A DNA stretch of 64,000 nucleotides from Gracilaria gracilis (GCA_030374805.1 JARGSG010000074.1:248001-312000), one strand, 5' to 3'. Numbered from the stretch's first letter, positions 10,985 to 22,366 are shown. Translations and numbers: made by a program. The notes: generated by a model from the letters alone, not told the origin.

Positions 10985-11245
10985 CCCGTACTGGTGGCGT
11001 CTGGCGAGAAAATATTAGCATTGTTCTGCTCTGCAAAACTTCGCGCTCCGCTTCGTCTCGCCAGGAAAAAAAGGCCGATAAATTGACCTTTAGGAGCTCT
11101 TTGTGTCCCATCGATCCGGGCTTTATTATCTATCTCTACATTGCCATAACGTTTAATTCGAGGCACCCGAAAGTGTAGCAACGGCCCGTAAAATTGTTTT
11201 AGAATTCTACAAACAGCTTCATGGCGTTATAGTGGTCTCAGAAAC
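10985..11245 (-). repeat. LTR-like terminal segment of element B
   Basis: This stretch is homologous to about 35455-35690, in the same orientation. Both share a block with CCCATCGATCCGGGCTTTAT and a following ATGGCGTTATA. In the first copy it lies at the 3' end of element B; in the second it lies 5' of a gag-like ORF. That placement is what an LTR would give. Confidence 0.65.
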
Positions 11246-11271
11246 AGCGGCTAGGATGTATCTTTAGGAAA

Positions 11272-12027
11272 TCAAAGTTCCCATGCTCGTTGTTTCAACT
11301 CTCGTTTTTCGTTTGTGTACAGATAGTCTTCTAGTATCCCAGGAAGATCTTCTGTTACATTTCCGAGTGGCTCCCATGTCTTTTCAATATCGTCAGGGAG
11401 TCCTTTCCACTCGATCAATACTTCCATTCCACTGAATCCATCTCTGATACCACAGAGAGCTTTTGCAGTCTGTAGCTCGGTCTCATTTGCCCGTGGGTAC
11501 TCGATCAGAGTAAGGTCAATTTCCGTCTCATCCAAATAAGCAGGGTAGAGTAACCATCTTGAAACATGTACCAACCGTCTCTTGTGGTCTATAAGATTTT
11601 CAACCTCAAAGATCCAATCTGAATTTGTACCAACCACAGGCCGCGGACCTTTCAACATGAAGTGTAACTTGTGAGTGCGTCTTCGCTGTGCTCCTCGCCC
11701 AAGCACAAAACTTCCCACTTCTATCTCGGAGCGACGCACCTTTGTCTTCTTGTTGTGACGTTCGACACCTCTTGCTCTGCTTGTGATTACATTGAATGTA
11801 ACGTTTTTGTACATATCCTGCAGTGCATTTTGGAGTTCATCAACGACAACTAGCTGTCTCATACGAGTTTCATCTTGAGATGTTGCGTTCGCAAACTGCT
11901 CGACCGGCCATGCCATCATAAGTGGCCTCACGGGAACGTGTCCAGTAAAAACTGCCAATGAATTTCGGTAAATAAGCGGTTCTTCCGTACTGCGGATGCC
12001 AAGACGTTTTAAAGGCGCATGATTCAA
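11272..12027 (-). pseudogene. Element B integrase C-terminus with chromodomain
   Basis: This open frame of 251 codons begins in the integrase region. It has a basic, SH3-like segment (SFVLGRGAQRRRTHKL, HFMLKGPRPVV, VENLIDHKRRLVHVSR) and ends with a chromodomain (MEVLIEWKGLPDDIEKTWEP, then DLPGILEDYL). The Trp and the aromatic cage positions WKG and TWEP are visible. It is the best-preserved part of element B. The join to the catalytic core upstream is broken by frameshifts. Confidence 0.85.
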
Positions 12028-12156
12028 AACAATTTATATGATTTCAGTAACTCTTGGTCACTCTCTTTGTTTCATCTCGCATTCCGAAAGAATAGCTTTG
12101 CAGGCTATGAAAAATTCGCGACAAACTCTTTCGACGGATCTATTGCTCCAGGGGCA

Positions 12157-12900
12157 CTATGGTGTCGTAAAGTAGTGTGCGTAGTGGAACTCTTCACAAA
12201 GAGGGTGTAGTAACTGATTCTTGAAGTGAGGTCCTTGATCTGTTACTAGCCATTCCCATCCCCCAAATGAAGCGATCCACATGCTCAGTGCTTCTGCGAC
12301 AGCAGTACTATCTGCTCTAACGCAGGGCCAGAGTAATACGTAAGATGAGAGATCGTCTCTTATGATGAGAATGTATTGCTGAGTAGTGGTACTCTCACCC
12401 ATAAAGAGAAACCCGCAGTGTAGGACTTTGTTGGGCCTGGTCACGTGGATAGCACTTCTAAACAAACGAGGGGTACGTAAGCCTGTTCTATACATCAAAA
12501 AGTGAATAAATCCTTTGATTAAGTTTTTCAAATCCTCTTTCTGTGTTTTCAAGAACACTTGTTCGCGTAGTATGCTGATTGTAGCATCAGTGCCGCAGTG
12601 ACCTCCAAGGCCACAATGAGCGATAATCATGAACTTCAAAAGCAAATATTGATTTTTCTCTGTAAGAAAGAAAGCCCTTCCAACCATCTAGATGTTTGTT
12701 TCTCTGTCCCACTTTTGAACGTTGCATAGTTCTTAGTAAGCTCTGCCTTGACCTGTGCCTGCCCTACTGTTTCTACAGTCGGCCAGACAAAGTCTTTTGG
12801 CGTCGGTATGATCTGTTTTGCTCGTGTCACCTGAATGTGCACCGATCCCGTGTGTATCTGACAGGATCGTAAGACTTTGTCCACCTGGTGAGCATATCGG
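12157..12900 (-). pseudogene. Element B integrase core
   Basis: The zinc-binding His pair appears in IAHCGLGGHCGTDATISIL. The second catalytic Asp is in LVTDQGPHFKNQL. At the expected first catalytic position the sequence reads LHCGFLFMGES, so the first Asp appears lost. Upstream frames 12636-12884 and 12733-12945 hold the N-terminal integrase part (QVTRAKQIIPTPKDFVWP). The protein is fragmented over at least two frames. Confidence 0.75.
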
Positions 12901-13084
12901 CATACAAATTTTGTTTTCCAGAGATTTTTTCGATCGTGTAGTCAAATTAAGAGAGAAACAGTTCCCATCGTTGCACTTTGGTGATCATATAACGTCCCAG
13001 CGCTGGTTCGAACGCCTGAGGACTGAATGGGAACATGAGATTACGGTGATCCGTAAAGACATGCACTCGGATATCGCCAAGAAA

Positions 13085-14229
13085 TTATAAGTCTAGTTTG
13101 CGAAATACTGGAAATATCGCATATGCTTCCTTTTCAGGAGTACTCCATCTCTGTCGCAACTTTGAGAACGCTTGTCTTACAAAGACTAGAGACAGATGAG
13201 TCTTTTTGTCCGGTTCTTTGTTGCGGTCTGCTAAGGGGACCAGTTTCACAACTCCTGAGCAGTACTTTTCAGAAGCATCGGTCATTACAGAAATGAAATG
13301 GTCCGCCTCGAGGTAGGAGAGTTGGACAGCATCGCGGAGTCTTTGTTGAATGGTTCGAACGACTTCTTCATGTTCCAAATTCCAACCCAGTTGGTTCAAC
13401 TTTATGGTGGCAATTGACTTCTTTGTTCTTTTAGATGATAAAGAGTACGCATTATCAAGGACTTCACTAGTTTCAGAAGAAGTTGTGTCGCGTCCGGTAT
13501 GCACTGCGACATCCATCGTACGCAGTGTACAAATTCGCAGAGTTCTGGGGCGGATTGAGGGATATCTATATCCTTCAGCGCTTCGACACGGGTAGGGTCC
13601 AGACGATACCCATGCTCATTGATTATTCGCGTACACCACTTCACCTCTTTCTTAAAGAATCAACTTTTCTTGATAGAAAAGAAAATCCGTTTCTCTACAC
13701 AGATCTGGAAGAATCTTTCCAGTTTCTCAAGTAGCGTAGCCTCGTCTTTGGCATGCAGAATGAAATCATCAATCTAGAGTTTCTGGTTGTCTTGCAGCTC
13801 GGAAAAAGCTTTCTGGACGCACTTCCGAAAGTGTTGTATGGGATTTGTTAGTTTTATGAGTACTCTCGGTGACGAGTATATTTTCGTAGGACTTAAAAAA
13901 TCGCACTTATCGTACTAGTCGGGGTGGAGAGGCACTTTCCAGTAACCAGAGACGAAGTCTACGAATGCAAACACTTTGCTGCCCGCAAAGTCATGGATTT
14001 CCAAATCAACGTGTGGCATTGGCCATGCAACGTTTTCCGTAGCAAAGTTGATCGGTAGTAGGTCTACACTAATTCTGAACTTCTCTTTCGAACTTGGCTC
14101 TGCCGCAACTAAAGGAGCTGGAAGCCACTTTGCGTCTGGGTAAGGCATCATGAAATCCATCTCCACCAGCTTCTGTATAAACGCATTGAGAAATATTCTT
14201 TGTGCTGGCGGGTACTTGCCCGCTTTCAC
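13085..14229 (-). pseudogene. Element B reverse transcriptase and RNase H
   Basis: The RT N-half is at 13915-14229 (WLPAPLVAAEPSSKEKFRIS, FAFVDFVSGYW). The central YxDD region near 13650-13910 is out of frame. The RT connection is at 13402-13644 (KWCTRIINEHGYRLDPTRVE, CEFVHCVRWMSQCIPD), followed by RNase H at 13085-13516 (HFISVMTDASEKYCSGVVKL, KEAYAIFPVFRKLD). Frames change several times, so no functional enzyme can be made. Confidence 0.8.
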
Positions 14230-14278
14230 CTTGATAGGCTTCCGTAAATTGTAAGTGTCGATACGCAGCGGAGGAAAG

Positions 14279-15423
14279 CTAGCTAGGGGCGACTTTCCTA
14301 GTTTTAACTAAAAATCTGCTTGCACTTTCGAAAGCAGTCTTCGAGTCGGTCTTGTCCCGCAGTAGATATTCTATTTTCTTTGGCGTCATTAATCCTTCGG
14401 TCCATGGTGCTTCTGACGTCAGATTAAGAATTCTCACCCATATTAAGGTATACATCTTCCTCGTTGATGCCATCGTCGTCATCATTGGCAGCGCGATACA
14501 TAACACCCTGTGAAGAGACGAGAGGCACTTTGTTGATTTCTTGCTGTCGTTCTTGCTCTAGCTTTGTAGATGAATACAGTATAGGAATGTCCCCATCTTC
14601 CCTAACTCGCGACATGGCAGCAGCCAGAAGGATACGATTATTTAAGCCTAATAAATTCAAGAGCTGTCTCCCGATGACAATTCCAGATGTCGGTTCGTTA
14701 GCGATCACCTAATCCACGTCGCGCAATACCATTTGCTTCCCATGACGTATTTACAGCTTAGCGTCGGTTCTAACCTTGAGATTAAACGTGATCGGTGGTG
14801 CATCTTTGCTAGACACGCCAAAAGTCGCCTGTCGCGCAAGCTTGTGAATTTCTTTGACACCATCAAGCTTACTAATTTGCTCATAGATAATCTTGGGAAG
14901 AATATTTGCAGAAGCGCTCTGGTTAGCATCAAATTCTGTCTCAAACTTTCAATCACAGAAGTAGGCGTCAAATACCGTAGATGAGCGATACATGTTGTCG
15001 CCATCAGTCTTAAAAGAACCTTTGTTTCCCATAACTTTGCTATCCTGGAAGTCTTTGAGTAGCGCTTTGGCTTCTTCCGCCGTAGAATTTGGACTAGTTG
15101 TCATAAAATGTCTCTAGCCCTTAAACTTCTTTTTGTTCAAACAAAAATGTGCGTCATGTCTTTGACATTGCGGGCCTTTTACTTGTAAGTATGACTTTAG
15201 GGTTAACCAGACCTTGATAGTTTTGGTTCCCATATCATTTTACTTCTATAATGGATCTACTAAGTCTTGCAGGGAGTAGAAGTGCTGTAGATCGCAACAG
15301 ATAGAGCGTCGTGTAAACATGTCTCACATATGCAAATCTATTTAAAGCATATAAAGATATTACCTTTTCAGACGCAAACGCAAAATCATATCCAGATTTG
15401 TCCTTGTAGATTATTTGACGCAC
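14279..15423 (-). pseudogene. Element B gag end and protease-like region
   Basis: The segment 15235-15423 (DKSGYDFAFASEKVI) matches NDKFGYDCAFASEKVI, read from the copy at about 34600. Further along, a short Cys/His-rich stretch (CQRHDAHFC) lies near 15160. Then come SANILPKIIYEQI and EPTSGIVIGRQLLNLLGL (14640-14705), which resemble the two lobes of a retroviral-type protease. The catalytic D-T/S-G is not intact. Frames are mixed. Confidence 0.55.
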
Positions 15424-15489
15424 TTGTATGCGCTGTGTGGCAAGTCATCTTCAAACGCAGAGCACCATACTGCCAACATGTTATTCTTT

Positions 15490-16545
15490 CTAGTCCAAGT
15501 CCCTCTCTTGTTTTTTCACAGCCGACATGAAACAAACAGCAAGAAATCGAACATGCTTCTCGAATAACATTGCTCCCAAAGGTTTAGTCAAGACATCTGC
15601 CGGCATGTTCTCTGAAGATAGATGCTTGACACCAATGTGACCCTTTCCCACCATATCGCGGACAAAGTTTCCACGAAGAGCAACATGTTCAGAACCACGT
15701 ATTTCGGAGGTTTCCCACTTAATGGCGCCCAGATTATTCTGATACAGAGCGGTTGCTTCTGCTTGTTCTGAGTCAAGATCCCTGAGCAGATCGCGCATCC
15801 ACACTCCAAACTTGCAAGCTTCACTGGCAGAGACAAGTTCGGCTTCCGACGTCGACAAAACTACAACAGATTGCTTGAGAGACTTCCAAGCCACTGTACA
15901 GTGCCCAAGCTTGATTACAAACCCATATGTGGATTTCCGACTTTCAACATCACTGCCCCAGTCCGCATCTGCGTAGGCCACTACACGCCCCGCAGTGTTT
16001 GAAAGATGCAAACCATACTCCTTCTTTCCTTGAAGATATCGTACAAGTCGCTTCACAGCCTTCTAGTAACACTTCAGAGGCGTTTAGCAACGGCGGGACA
16101 ACAATGTAGTTGCAATATTGATATCAGGGCGTGCTCTGGTCGCCAATAATAACAAACATCCGACGAACTCCTGATACTTCTTTGTATCGTACAAATCATG
16201 GACACATTCAAGGCGTGGACAAAGCTGCGTCATTGGGGGTACTCAGAGCTTTGGACTTTTCCATTCCGAAACGTCTGAAAAGTTCTGCTACGTAGTCCAT
16301 CTGGGGCAGATACGCAGTACCGCAGTATTTCTTGCAAGTCACACCCAAAACTTTAGATAGAGGCCCCATATCCTTGGCGTCCAAACATTCCGATATTTGT
16401 CGCTTCACATCCGCTATGCTGGTGAGACTTGGCGAGATAATAATGATATCGTCAACGTAGATCATAAGCCATATCTCTCCTCTGACGTAAAGGCACTCTT
16501 CTGAACGTAGCGGTTGGAACCCGAATTCTGTAATCACCTGTTTCC
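15490..16545 (-). pseudogene. Ty1/copia reverse transcriptase and RNase H fragment
   Basis: The frame 16208-16648 holds the copia RT palm (WLMIYVDDIIIISPSL, LGVTCKKYCGTAYLPQMDYV). The frame 15490-16056 holds copia RNase H (YLQGKKEYGLHL, VAYADADWGSDVESRKSTYG, VVLSTSEAELVSASEACKFG, NMPADVLTKPL). The two are joined through a short broken stretch near 16060-16200. Homology starts abruptly near 16545, and the 3' side stops at the border with element B near 15490. No copia LTR is visible at either side. Confidence 0.9.
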
Positions 16546-16850
16546 CTAAGAAAATTTTTTTTATAAATGGCGCATTACGTTTTGCAAAAAGTAACAAATG
16601 GCGTAGAAAACCGTTGCTCTTATTGAAGAGATGGCGTAAAAATTTCACTCTTCACGCCATTTCACCCCCATTTATAGCATGATGTAGAGTCTGTGCTAAA
16701 AGGGTAGAGGGTGGTTTCCTAAGGAAGTTGGAGGGTGACAACTGAGGGGGGAGGAAGAACTTGAAGGGTGGGTAGCGATTTTTGGGGGGAGGGTCGTCGA
16801 GGGGAAGTGGTCTGCCCGAGTTGAGTGGGCTGTAAGGCCCCAACTCGTGG
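16546..16850. other. AT-rich stretch with ATGGCG-type short repeats
   Basis: The motif AAATGGCG or its complement recurs several times between 16565 and 16680. No gene is seen. This is probably a junction between the copia fragment and the next retroelement-like segment. Confidence 0.35.
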
Positions 16851-16853
16851 GTT

Positions 16854-17080
16854 TATATAGACTTTCGTATCATTGTATACTCCTTGTTCATGAATAACCT
16901 AGTACAATAGCCATCCCCTGACAGCTTGGCATGGTGACAAATACTCTCAGCTCACCAATGGTATATCCTTGATTACGCCCATAAAGGCATGATATGTGGT
17001 AAGAAGGCAGAGAGTAGTCATTCGTCATGGGTACACATATAGATCGTGCGATTCCATGCTCAGGTTGATCTGGTATCTTA
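16854..17080 (+). promoter_or_regulatory. TATA-like box and possible primer binding site
   Basis: TTTATATAGA lies at about 16851-16860. About 215 bp further, TGGTATCTTA (17071-17080) begins with TGGTATC, the usual start of a primer binding site for initiator tRNA-Met in copia-type elements. It sits just 5' of the ORF at 17109. No matching second LTR was found, so this is tentative. Confidence 0.35.
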
Positions 17081-17108
17081 CACTGCCTAAGCTCTACCCG
17101 CCGCCAAC

Positions 17109-17531
17109 ATGGCCGATGCAACCAGTCACATTCGTCAGCTTACCGATGACGATACCGATAGATCTGACGTCCCCAGCCTTCGTTCTACCGTCATAGAGAA
17201 CGAAGCTCAAGAGGCTTCGCCTAGCTTCACTATCACCCCGAATGATGATTCCGACGATATAAACTGCGACCTTGCTGCTCAATCTTCTCGGTCTTCTCGT
17301 TTGAATGACTTCGAAAAGCTTCTCATGGACCTTGTTCAAAAGACGATTGGTGCTGACGTCGGCCTCCTGCAACTCTATGCTGATGCCCCTCGTATCCCCT
17401 TTGTCTACATACGCGATGTCCTTTGTGGCATCGCGATATGCCGCCAAACTCCAGAGGACGGAGCTTCCTCTGCGTGCCTGGCGCCGAGAATATCCCAAGT
17501 ACTGAAGGCTCAGCGTCACAGTTCTATGTAA
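17109..17531 (+). CDS. 140-residue ORF, possible retroelement gag N-terminus
   Basis: The ATG sits in a good context (CCAACATGG). The 140-residue product is acidic at its N-terminus (LTDDDTDRSD), then has a predicted helix (DFEKLLMDLVQKTIGAD). No family is recognised. It lies about 30 bp after a possible primer binding site, so it may be the start of a retroelement gag. Downstream (17595-18200) a GC-rich stretch keeps fragments of a Cys/His-rich frame (CDFHYGDGATC, CCCGGPTGVCIYFSGN) that could be its continuation. An ordinary small gene remains possible. Confidence 0.4.
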   Translation: MADATSHIRQLTDDDTDRSDVPSLRSTVIENEAQEASPSFTITPNDDSDDINCDLAAQSSRSSRLNDFEKLLMDLVQKTIGADVGLLQLYADAPRIPFVYIRDVLCGIAICRQTPEDGASSACLAPRISQVLKAQRHSSM

Positions 17532-18951
17532 GGGCGCACCTACTCCTGGTTAGTCCTCATATGATACAATAATTTGCGAACATTCATTGAGTAAATGAAA
17601 GAATTGCCTGCTGTCTTTCACTTCGCTTCAAGTGCGAGAAAGCAGGGAGCACGAGAAACAGCATCCCTGCACCGTCGATTTGGTGGCAGCGGCCCCCGAC
17701 GCCCTAGCAGCGAGTCCTCTGGCGGCGGCAGCACAGCAGTCATAACGGCGACGACAGCGGCGACAAAATTCAGAGCGATACAGTCGCGCGCGACGACCAC
17801 AATAGCAACAGTACGAACAGTAGCGATGCAAGCGAACCTAGCGCCCACAAACCACTGCTAATCAGTGCTAGCAATAGTAGCAGCGGGGCGCGGCGCAGCC
17901 CCAGTCCCTCCTGTGATTTTCATTATGGCGACGGCGCCACGTGTACCGCCGCCAGGGCTTTCCTTCTGTGCTGTTGTGGTGGCCCAACGGGGGTCTGCAT
18001 ATACTTTAGCGGCAACGAGTGGCAGCCGATGCGCGAGAGATATGATGGCAGCGCGCCTATGCGCCGCGCAGGGGCCGGGAGGACCGTAAAGACACACGGC
18101 AGCGTCACCGGCGGGGGTGGGTTTGGTGATCAAGAGGGAACGCAGCGTGGAAGTTGCGCTCTTTCATGTGGATCGAGATACCAAAAATACATTTTGGGGA
18201 GTGTATCTACCGAGTGGGACAGTTCCATAAATCCGCCACCACATTTACGTTACTCTCACGTGTGGACGACCATCATACACCGCTCAAATATCGATATTTA
18301 CCCTGAAACGCGTTCGTTTATTGTCTGCAGGAATGCGGATCTCAAGATCCGCCGGCCTCCAAGGTCAAGAACGACCTCGAGCCTTTAAACCTACATCTAT
18401 AAGCCGTTTCTTTTATTGCGCACACTAAAGCCTTGTCTTGGAATCGAACCACAGACCACCAGTGTGCACCCCTAAACAGACAGGTATAAAGGCCGACCCA
18501 ATCGACAGACAGCCTGCCATTGACCTGTCGAATACACGTGTGGGGATTTATGTCCAGGTGTTTGACGTGCTTTGCTGTAACCATTACCACACGGATTGAC
18601 AGAATTGATGGGCCACTTCGGTGGTAAGAGGGACTGTCCAGACCCAGTGCTGTAAAGGGGGGGTGCACCTTTCTTTGAACATGACGAAAATTTTTGAACG
18701 CTTAAGTTGCACATAAAATGCAACATATTGCTCTGAATCAGAGAGCTCCTCACTTCTTCTCCAAATGTCTCCAAACTTTGTGGATAAATTTTCAAAACCA
18801 ATCTGATCATTCGTCTCAGTGCAGTTTCGAAAACAAATAGCGCGCTTTTCATACAGATTCAACATCATATGATACAATCATATGCAAATTCTTGTCAGCC
18901 AAAGGAGACATCCATCCGTTCCGTAGTCTCCCTAACGGCTATCTCCCACCA
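17532..18951. other. GC-rich then mixed interval, no intact gene
   Basis: The region 17595-18130 is GC-rich, with GGCGAC-like simple repeats and the Cys-rich frame mentioned at 17109. From 18340 to 18880 there are minus-strand frames without recognisable domains. A GGTTCGATTCC-like Pol III B-box (minus, 18440-18450) occurs without a tRNA fold. Confidence 0.35.
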
Positions 18952-20110
18952 ATGGCTGCTAGAACCGGCGGCGCTCGCGAGACAGCCATCTCTCTGGCTC
19001 TGATCGCCATCTCAAATGGTGAGCATTACCGAACCGCAGCAAAGCGGTTCAAAGTAACAATATCTACATTGCACTACCGCCAAAACAACTACAAGAACTC
19101 CACTGTGGGACGACGTCGAGGTCTTACGGACGCAGAGGAGGACTCTATCGTTTCTTTGTTATTGCGGTATGCTTCACAGGGAACGCCGCTAACCAATCAT
19201 CATCTGCGTGAAGCCATTCGTATTATCTGTGACCATATGACTCATGAGCGACGCAGTTCACTACCGTTTAAACCTACGTCAATAAGTGACTATGTTATAC
19301 GCAGCTTTCGAAAAAGGCACAAGAAAAAGTTGTCTTTTTCACGCCCTCTGGCACAAGAAAACAAGCGATTTCGCGCGGTGAATGCCGAGACACTGACACA
19401 TCACTTTGTTACATTGCAAAAAATTGTGGCTGAGAATGGCATTGATGCGTCTAGAGTGTTCAATCTGGATGAAGTTGTGGTGATTCTGGACAAGGATATT
19501 AGTGGAGGGACTTCCTTGCGACGGTTGTTTCCCCGACAGGGCCACAAGGACATGGTTATGAATGAGTATGGTTACACGAATCGTGTAACTCTCATGCCGG
19601 TCGTCAGTTCAACGGGAGAGACTGGGCCTCTGCTCGTGGTTGTGAAAGGAAACCGGATTCCCTACCGTACTTTTCTCCGAAACGGAGCTCCGGAGTCGCA
19701 GTGCAAAATACCCCCGTCGTAAGCCTGCCCCGTGGAGCCGTCATTGCCACGAGACATGAAAATGGTGGGGTGGACAGTGCCAATTTCAACTCTTGGGGAG
19801 CTAAATTTGTTCAGTATACCGCTGATTTGACAGCCGGAGGACGCAAAATACTGTTTGTTTACGACGCTTATAGAGCGCATTTGTCTTTGGAAGTTTTGGA
19901 ATTGTTCTACAGAAGTAGTTTAGTTGTCTATGGATTACCGGCACATAAGTCAGGGAAGACAAAGCCACTAGATGCCGTCACCTTTTCGTCGTTTAAGTCG
20001 CATTTGAACCGAGCGAGCGCTGAGGTCACTCTTAGTGATCGAGACACAAACGCTGATTTATTCGCGCTAATGGCGCTGATAAGCGAAGCATATTATGCTT
20101 CGTTTACTAA

Positions 20111-20967
20111 GTGAAGGACAACACTCCTTGGAGGCGATTTGAGGTACTTAGTTAATTTCCGCATCATGCGTTAGTAGATATATATGAGCTACACCGCTAT
20201 TAGCGTGTCGCCTCGCTGAGGTAATTTCCACACATGTACACGTGGATTGCACGGCTCGAGGCGCCGCTTAGCGGGTGTGAATAGCACACATGTAGCACGG
20301 ATATGCCAGAGGCAGTGCACTCCGCATTGTTGTATTTACTTAGATATTTTATAGATTATTTGGCCCGGCGCACCCACTGTCAGTGGTGCGCCGAGCTCAG
20401 TACTTAGAGGGTTGAGCACCGCTCCCCCAATTAAACTGCCTCTTGCCAAGCAAGGGCTTCTGGCTCTAACTATCACGCCTTCGCGGATTGTTCACCTCCA
20501 AGTGGAGTGACGACTGCGTTGTTCACGTATAGTTACCCACTCTTGTGGCGCTCAGAGTATAACCACTATTTATGTGTCTCGTTCCAACCTATTGTCGTAT
20601 ACTCGCCCCTGTATTGGGTTTGCTTTATTCTCTCTCTCTTTTCCCCACTCTGGTGGTTTGCTTTCTCCCCTTTTTGGGTTTGCCGTTTTGCTCTGTTCTC
20701 AGTGGCTCGTTTCCGACACCTTGTCGTTGCTGTGCTACTCTCTTTCCAGGACTCATATCGTGACTGTCTGAACACGTGGATCTCTACCAACTACTAATCA
20801 GCCTAGCGCTCCGACGCTTGTCGTGGTGGTTTGACCTCGGATTTACACTTGGCTTAGCTGTGTCATTCCCGGAGTGCTCCGTTCGCTGTGCTGCCCTGTC
20901 GAGGGGAAGATTCCGAACGTCTTCCTGAGCCTGCGCTTTTCCCGCCAAAGGCGTTGCTCCACACTAG
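20111..20967 (+). other. 857-bp GT...AG segment splitting the transposase
   Basis: Removing 20111-20967 joins FTK to ETIKAGF in frame, with GT at the start and AG at the end. A spliceosomal intron fits this. An alternative is a transposon insertion: the flanks carry ACTA on both sides (20106-20109 and 20963-20966), removal of one copy also leaves the frame open, and the two ends are weakly inverted. The segment contains a hairpin at 20362-20389 and a T/C-rich stretch with no convincing gene. Confidence 0.6.
20362..20389. repeat. Hairpin in the transposase insert
   Basis: CGGCGCAC and GTGCGCCG form an 8-bp perfect outer stem. CACTG and CAGTG extend it after a bulged C. It lies inside the 857-bp segment and could be a secondary structure near a transposon end. 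Confidence 0.6.
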
Positions 20968-21473
20968 GGAGACTATCAAAGCTGGTTTTCGGCGCAGTGG
21001 TCTATGCCATTGGCACCTGAGCAGTTGCTGAATGCGCAACGACCGGCAACTGCGACTCTCAAAAAACGTTGACAGTAGACGAACTGCAGGTTTTATTTTG
21101 GCAACGCTGTGCGGAGTATAAGGACAGAGTGCTGGGAGAAGACGCTAGTCTGCTGGATTGTGGCTATGTAGATACAATTAATGGAGGCGTGAGGACAGCG
21201 AAGTATGTCATGGAACTTGCTAGGTCTAAGCGAGCTGCGGACGTAGCGCGCAAAGCCGAAGAGCAGCGCAAGCAACGTGCCCGGGCGTCTGCTGCAGGCA
21301 CCCGTCTCCGAGCGAAGCTGAAGGCCGCACAGGCCTTCAAATCTGATCGTATGCGTGTGCGGGCTCTCTTGACGAGGATGTCCGTAAAGCGTTTTAGGGT
21401 GCGGCAGCGCCCTATCGGGTTGCGACGCGCCATTGCTGGTCGCCGAACGGCTGCTAAAAAGCAAAGGGTTTGA

Positions 21474-21853
21474 TGACGTGGAGCGCTGTGCGAGTTTCAA
21501 ATAGGCGTTTTTTGGAGGGCCAAGGCACCGTTTATGTTCGATCTTTTTCGTCTTTTGCGTGCGAGGCGAGTGCTGCAGGGGTTCCCTAATATTGGTGCCA
21601 GTCTAGCTCTGTTTTGCTTGAAATTCTGACCACTCATTTAATCAGACGTAGCGCTTTTAGTGATGTCAGTTATGTAATTTGGCGCTTTTTGTAGGCTGAA
21701 ATATAACCTAAACTTTTGTTCCTGTTCAAAAAAGGCTTAACCTCTCTTTTAATTCTTCGTAGCGCTATTTATTTTTTTGACAAACTAAGAAGATAACGGC
21801 TTCGTAAAGAGAGAGATACAAGTCGAAGAAGGGTATCCGTCCAATTCTTAAAT
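21474..21853. other. AT-rich 3' flank of the transposase
   Basis: An imperfect direct repeat with core CGTAGCGCT occurs near 21647 and 21758. No gene is seen. The interval ends at the target site duplication of element C. Confidence 0.4.
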
Positions 21854-21858
21854 CTGCA
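21854..21858. repeat. Left target site duplication of element C
   Basis: CTGCA directly precedes the left LTR and is repeated at 33367-33371 after the right LTR. Five bp is usual for Ty3/gypsy integrases. Confidence 0.9.
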
Positions 21859-22366
21859 TGTCGTACAAATACCGATAAGGTGTGGGGTCCGCCTGGTCGA
21901 GGGAGCGCGCGAGGGCTCAACCTGAAGGGGAAAAACACACAACCAATATGGTAGTAGGGCACCTGAAACCCGCAGGGGCAAACGGCGGGGCAACTAGTCT
22001 AGACCGTGTAGGTGTACGGTAGTAGACGTCGACGCGCGGTAAAACCTGAATAGTAATAGAGCAGCAAGTGACCAAGATGGTATAGTTACTGCCCTAGTGG
22101 TGCCTGACTTTACAATACCCGAGGAGGAAGGCGAGGTGCACCACAATATATACAAGGTGCACCGACGCCGATCTCCCCTGCGGGCATGACGTCATCGGCT
22201 GTGCCCATGACCTACTGTCATGTGCCAGCAATGCTAAACTATCCTAGACTATAAATTAGAAATTAGAAATTATAAAATACGGAATACCAATTGGGTACAG
22301 TGCAGCCAGCAAGGCGCACCAGTAAGCCCACGTGGCACCAACCCATTGAGGTCTCATTGTACTACA
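21859..22366 (-). repeat. 3' LTR of element C
   Basis: It is 508 bp, starting TGTCGTACAAAT and ending GTACTACA on the plus strand, so TG...CA on both strands. It matches 32859-33366 except for about eight substitutions. It contains four strict ACC-N5-GGT sites at 21871, 21942, 22071 and 22286. Confidence 0.97.

Larger units (their letters stand above)
10985..15480 (-). mobile_element. Degenerate Ty3 retrotransposon of a second lineage (element B)
   Basis: On the minus strand the order is gag end, protease-like region, RT, RNase H, integrase, chromodomain, then an LTR-like end. The RT differs from that of elements A and C. Its signature (KYPPAQRIFLNAFIQKLVEMDF, WPMPHVDLEI, FVSGYWKVPLHPD) and the integrase VTDQGPHFKNQL resemble elements best known from oomycetes. 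It is broken in many places. Its 5' part is missing, replaced at about 15490 by a copia fragment; the corresponding 5' part is present in another copy at 34600-35690. Confidence 0.85.
18952..21473 (+). pseudogene. pogo/CENP-B-like (Tc1/mariner superfamily) DDE transposase
   Basis: From the ATG at 18952 an N-terminal helix-turn-helix region is visible (TAISLALIAISNGEHYRTAA, KRFKVTISTLHYR), then a second DNA-binding region. The DDE core has D1 in VFNLDE, D2 in ILFVYDAYRAHLS (19701-20114, other frame) and D3 in GKTKPLDAVTFSSFK. A frameshift lies near 19690-19705. After an 857-bp GT...AG segment (20111-20967) the reading resumes with ETIKAGFRRSGL, then a one-base deletion, then LAPEQLLNAQRPATATL and a basic C-terminus to 21473. 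Such transposases bind their terminal repeats and cut and paste DNA; this copy is dead. Confidence 0.85.

Noticed and set aside
18440-18450. Possible tRNA or tRNA-derived SINE (GGTTCGATTCC-like B-box, minus)
   Set aside because: The flanking bases do not form a T-stem or acceptor stem, and no convincing A-box is present.
20507-20797. Membrane-protein-like frame in the transposase insert
   Set aside because: The hydrophobic product follows from a T/C-rich stretch; there is no homology or start context.
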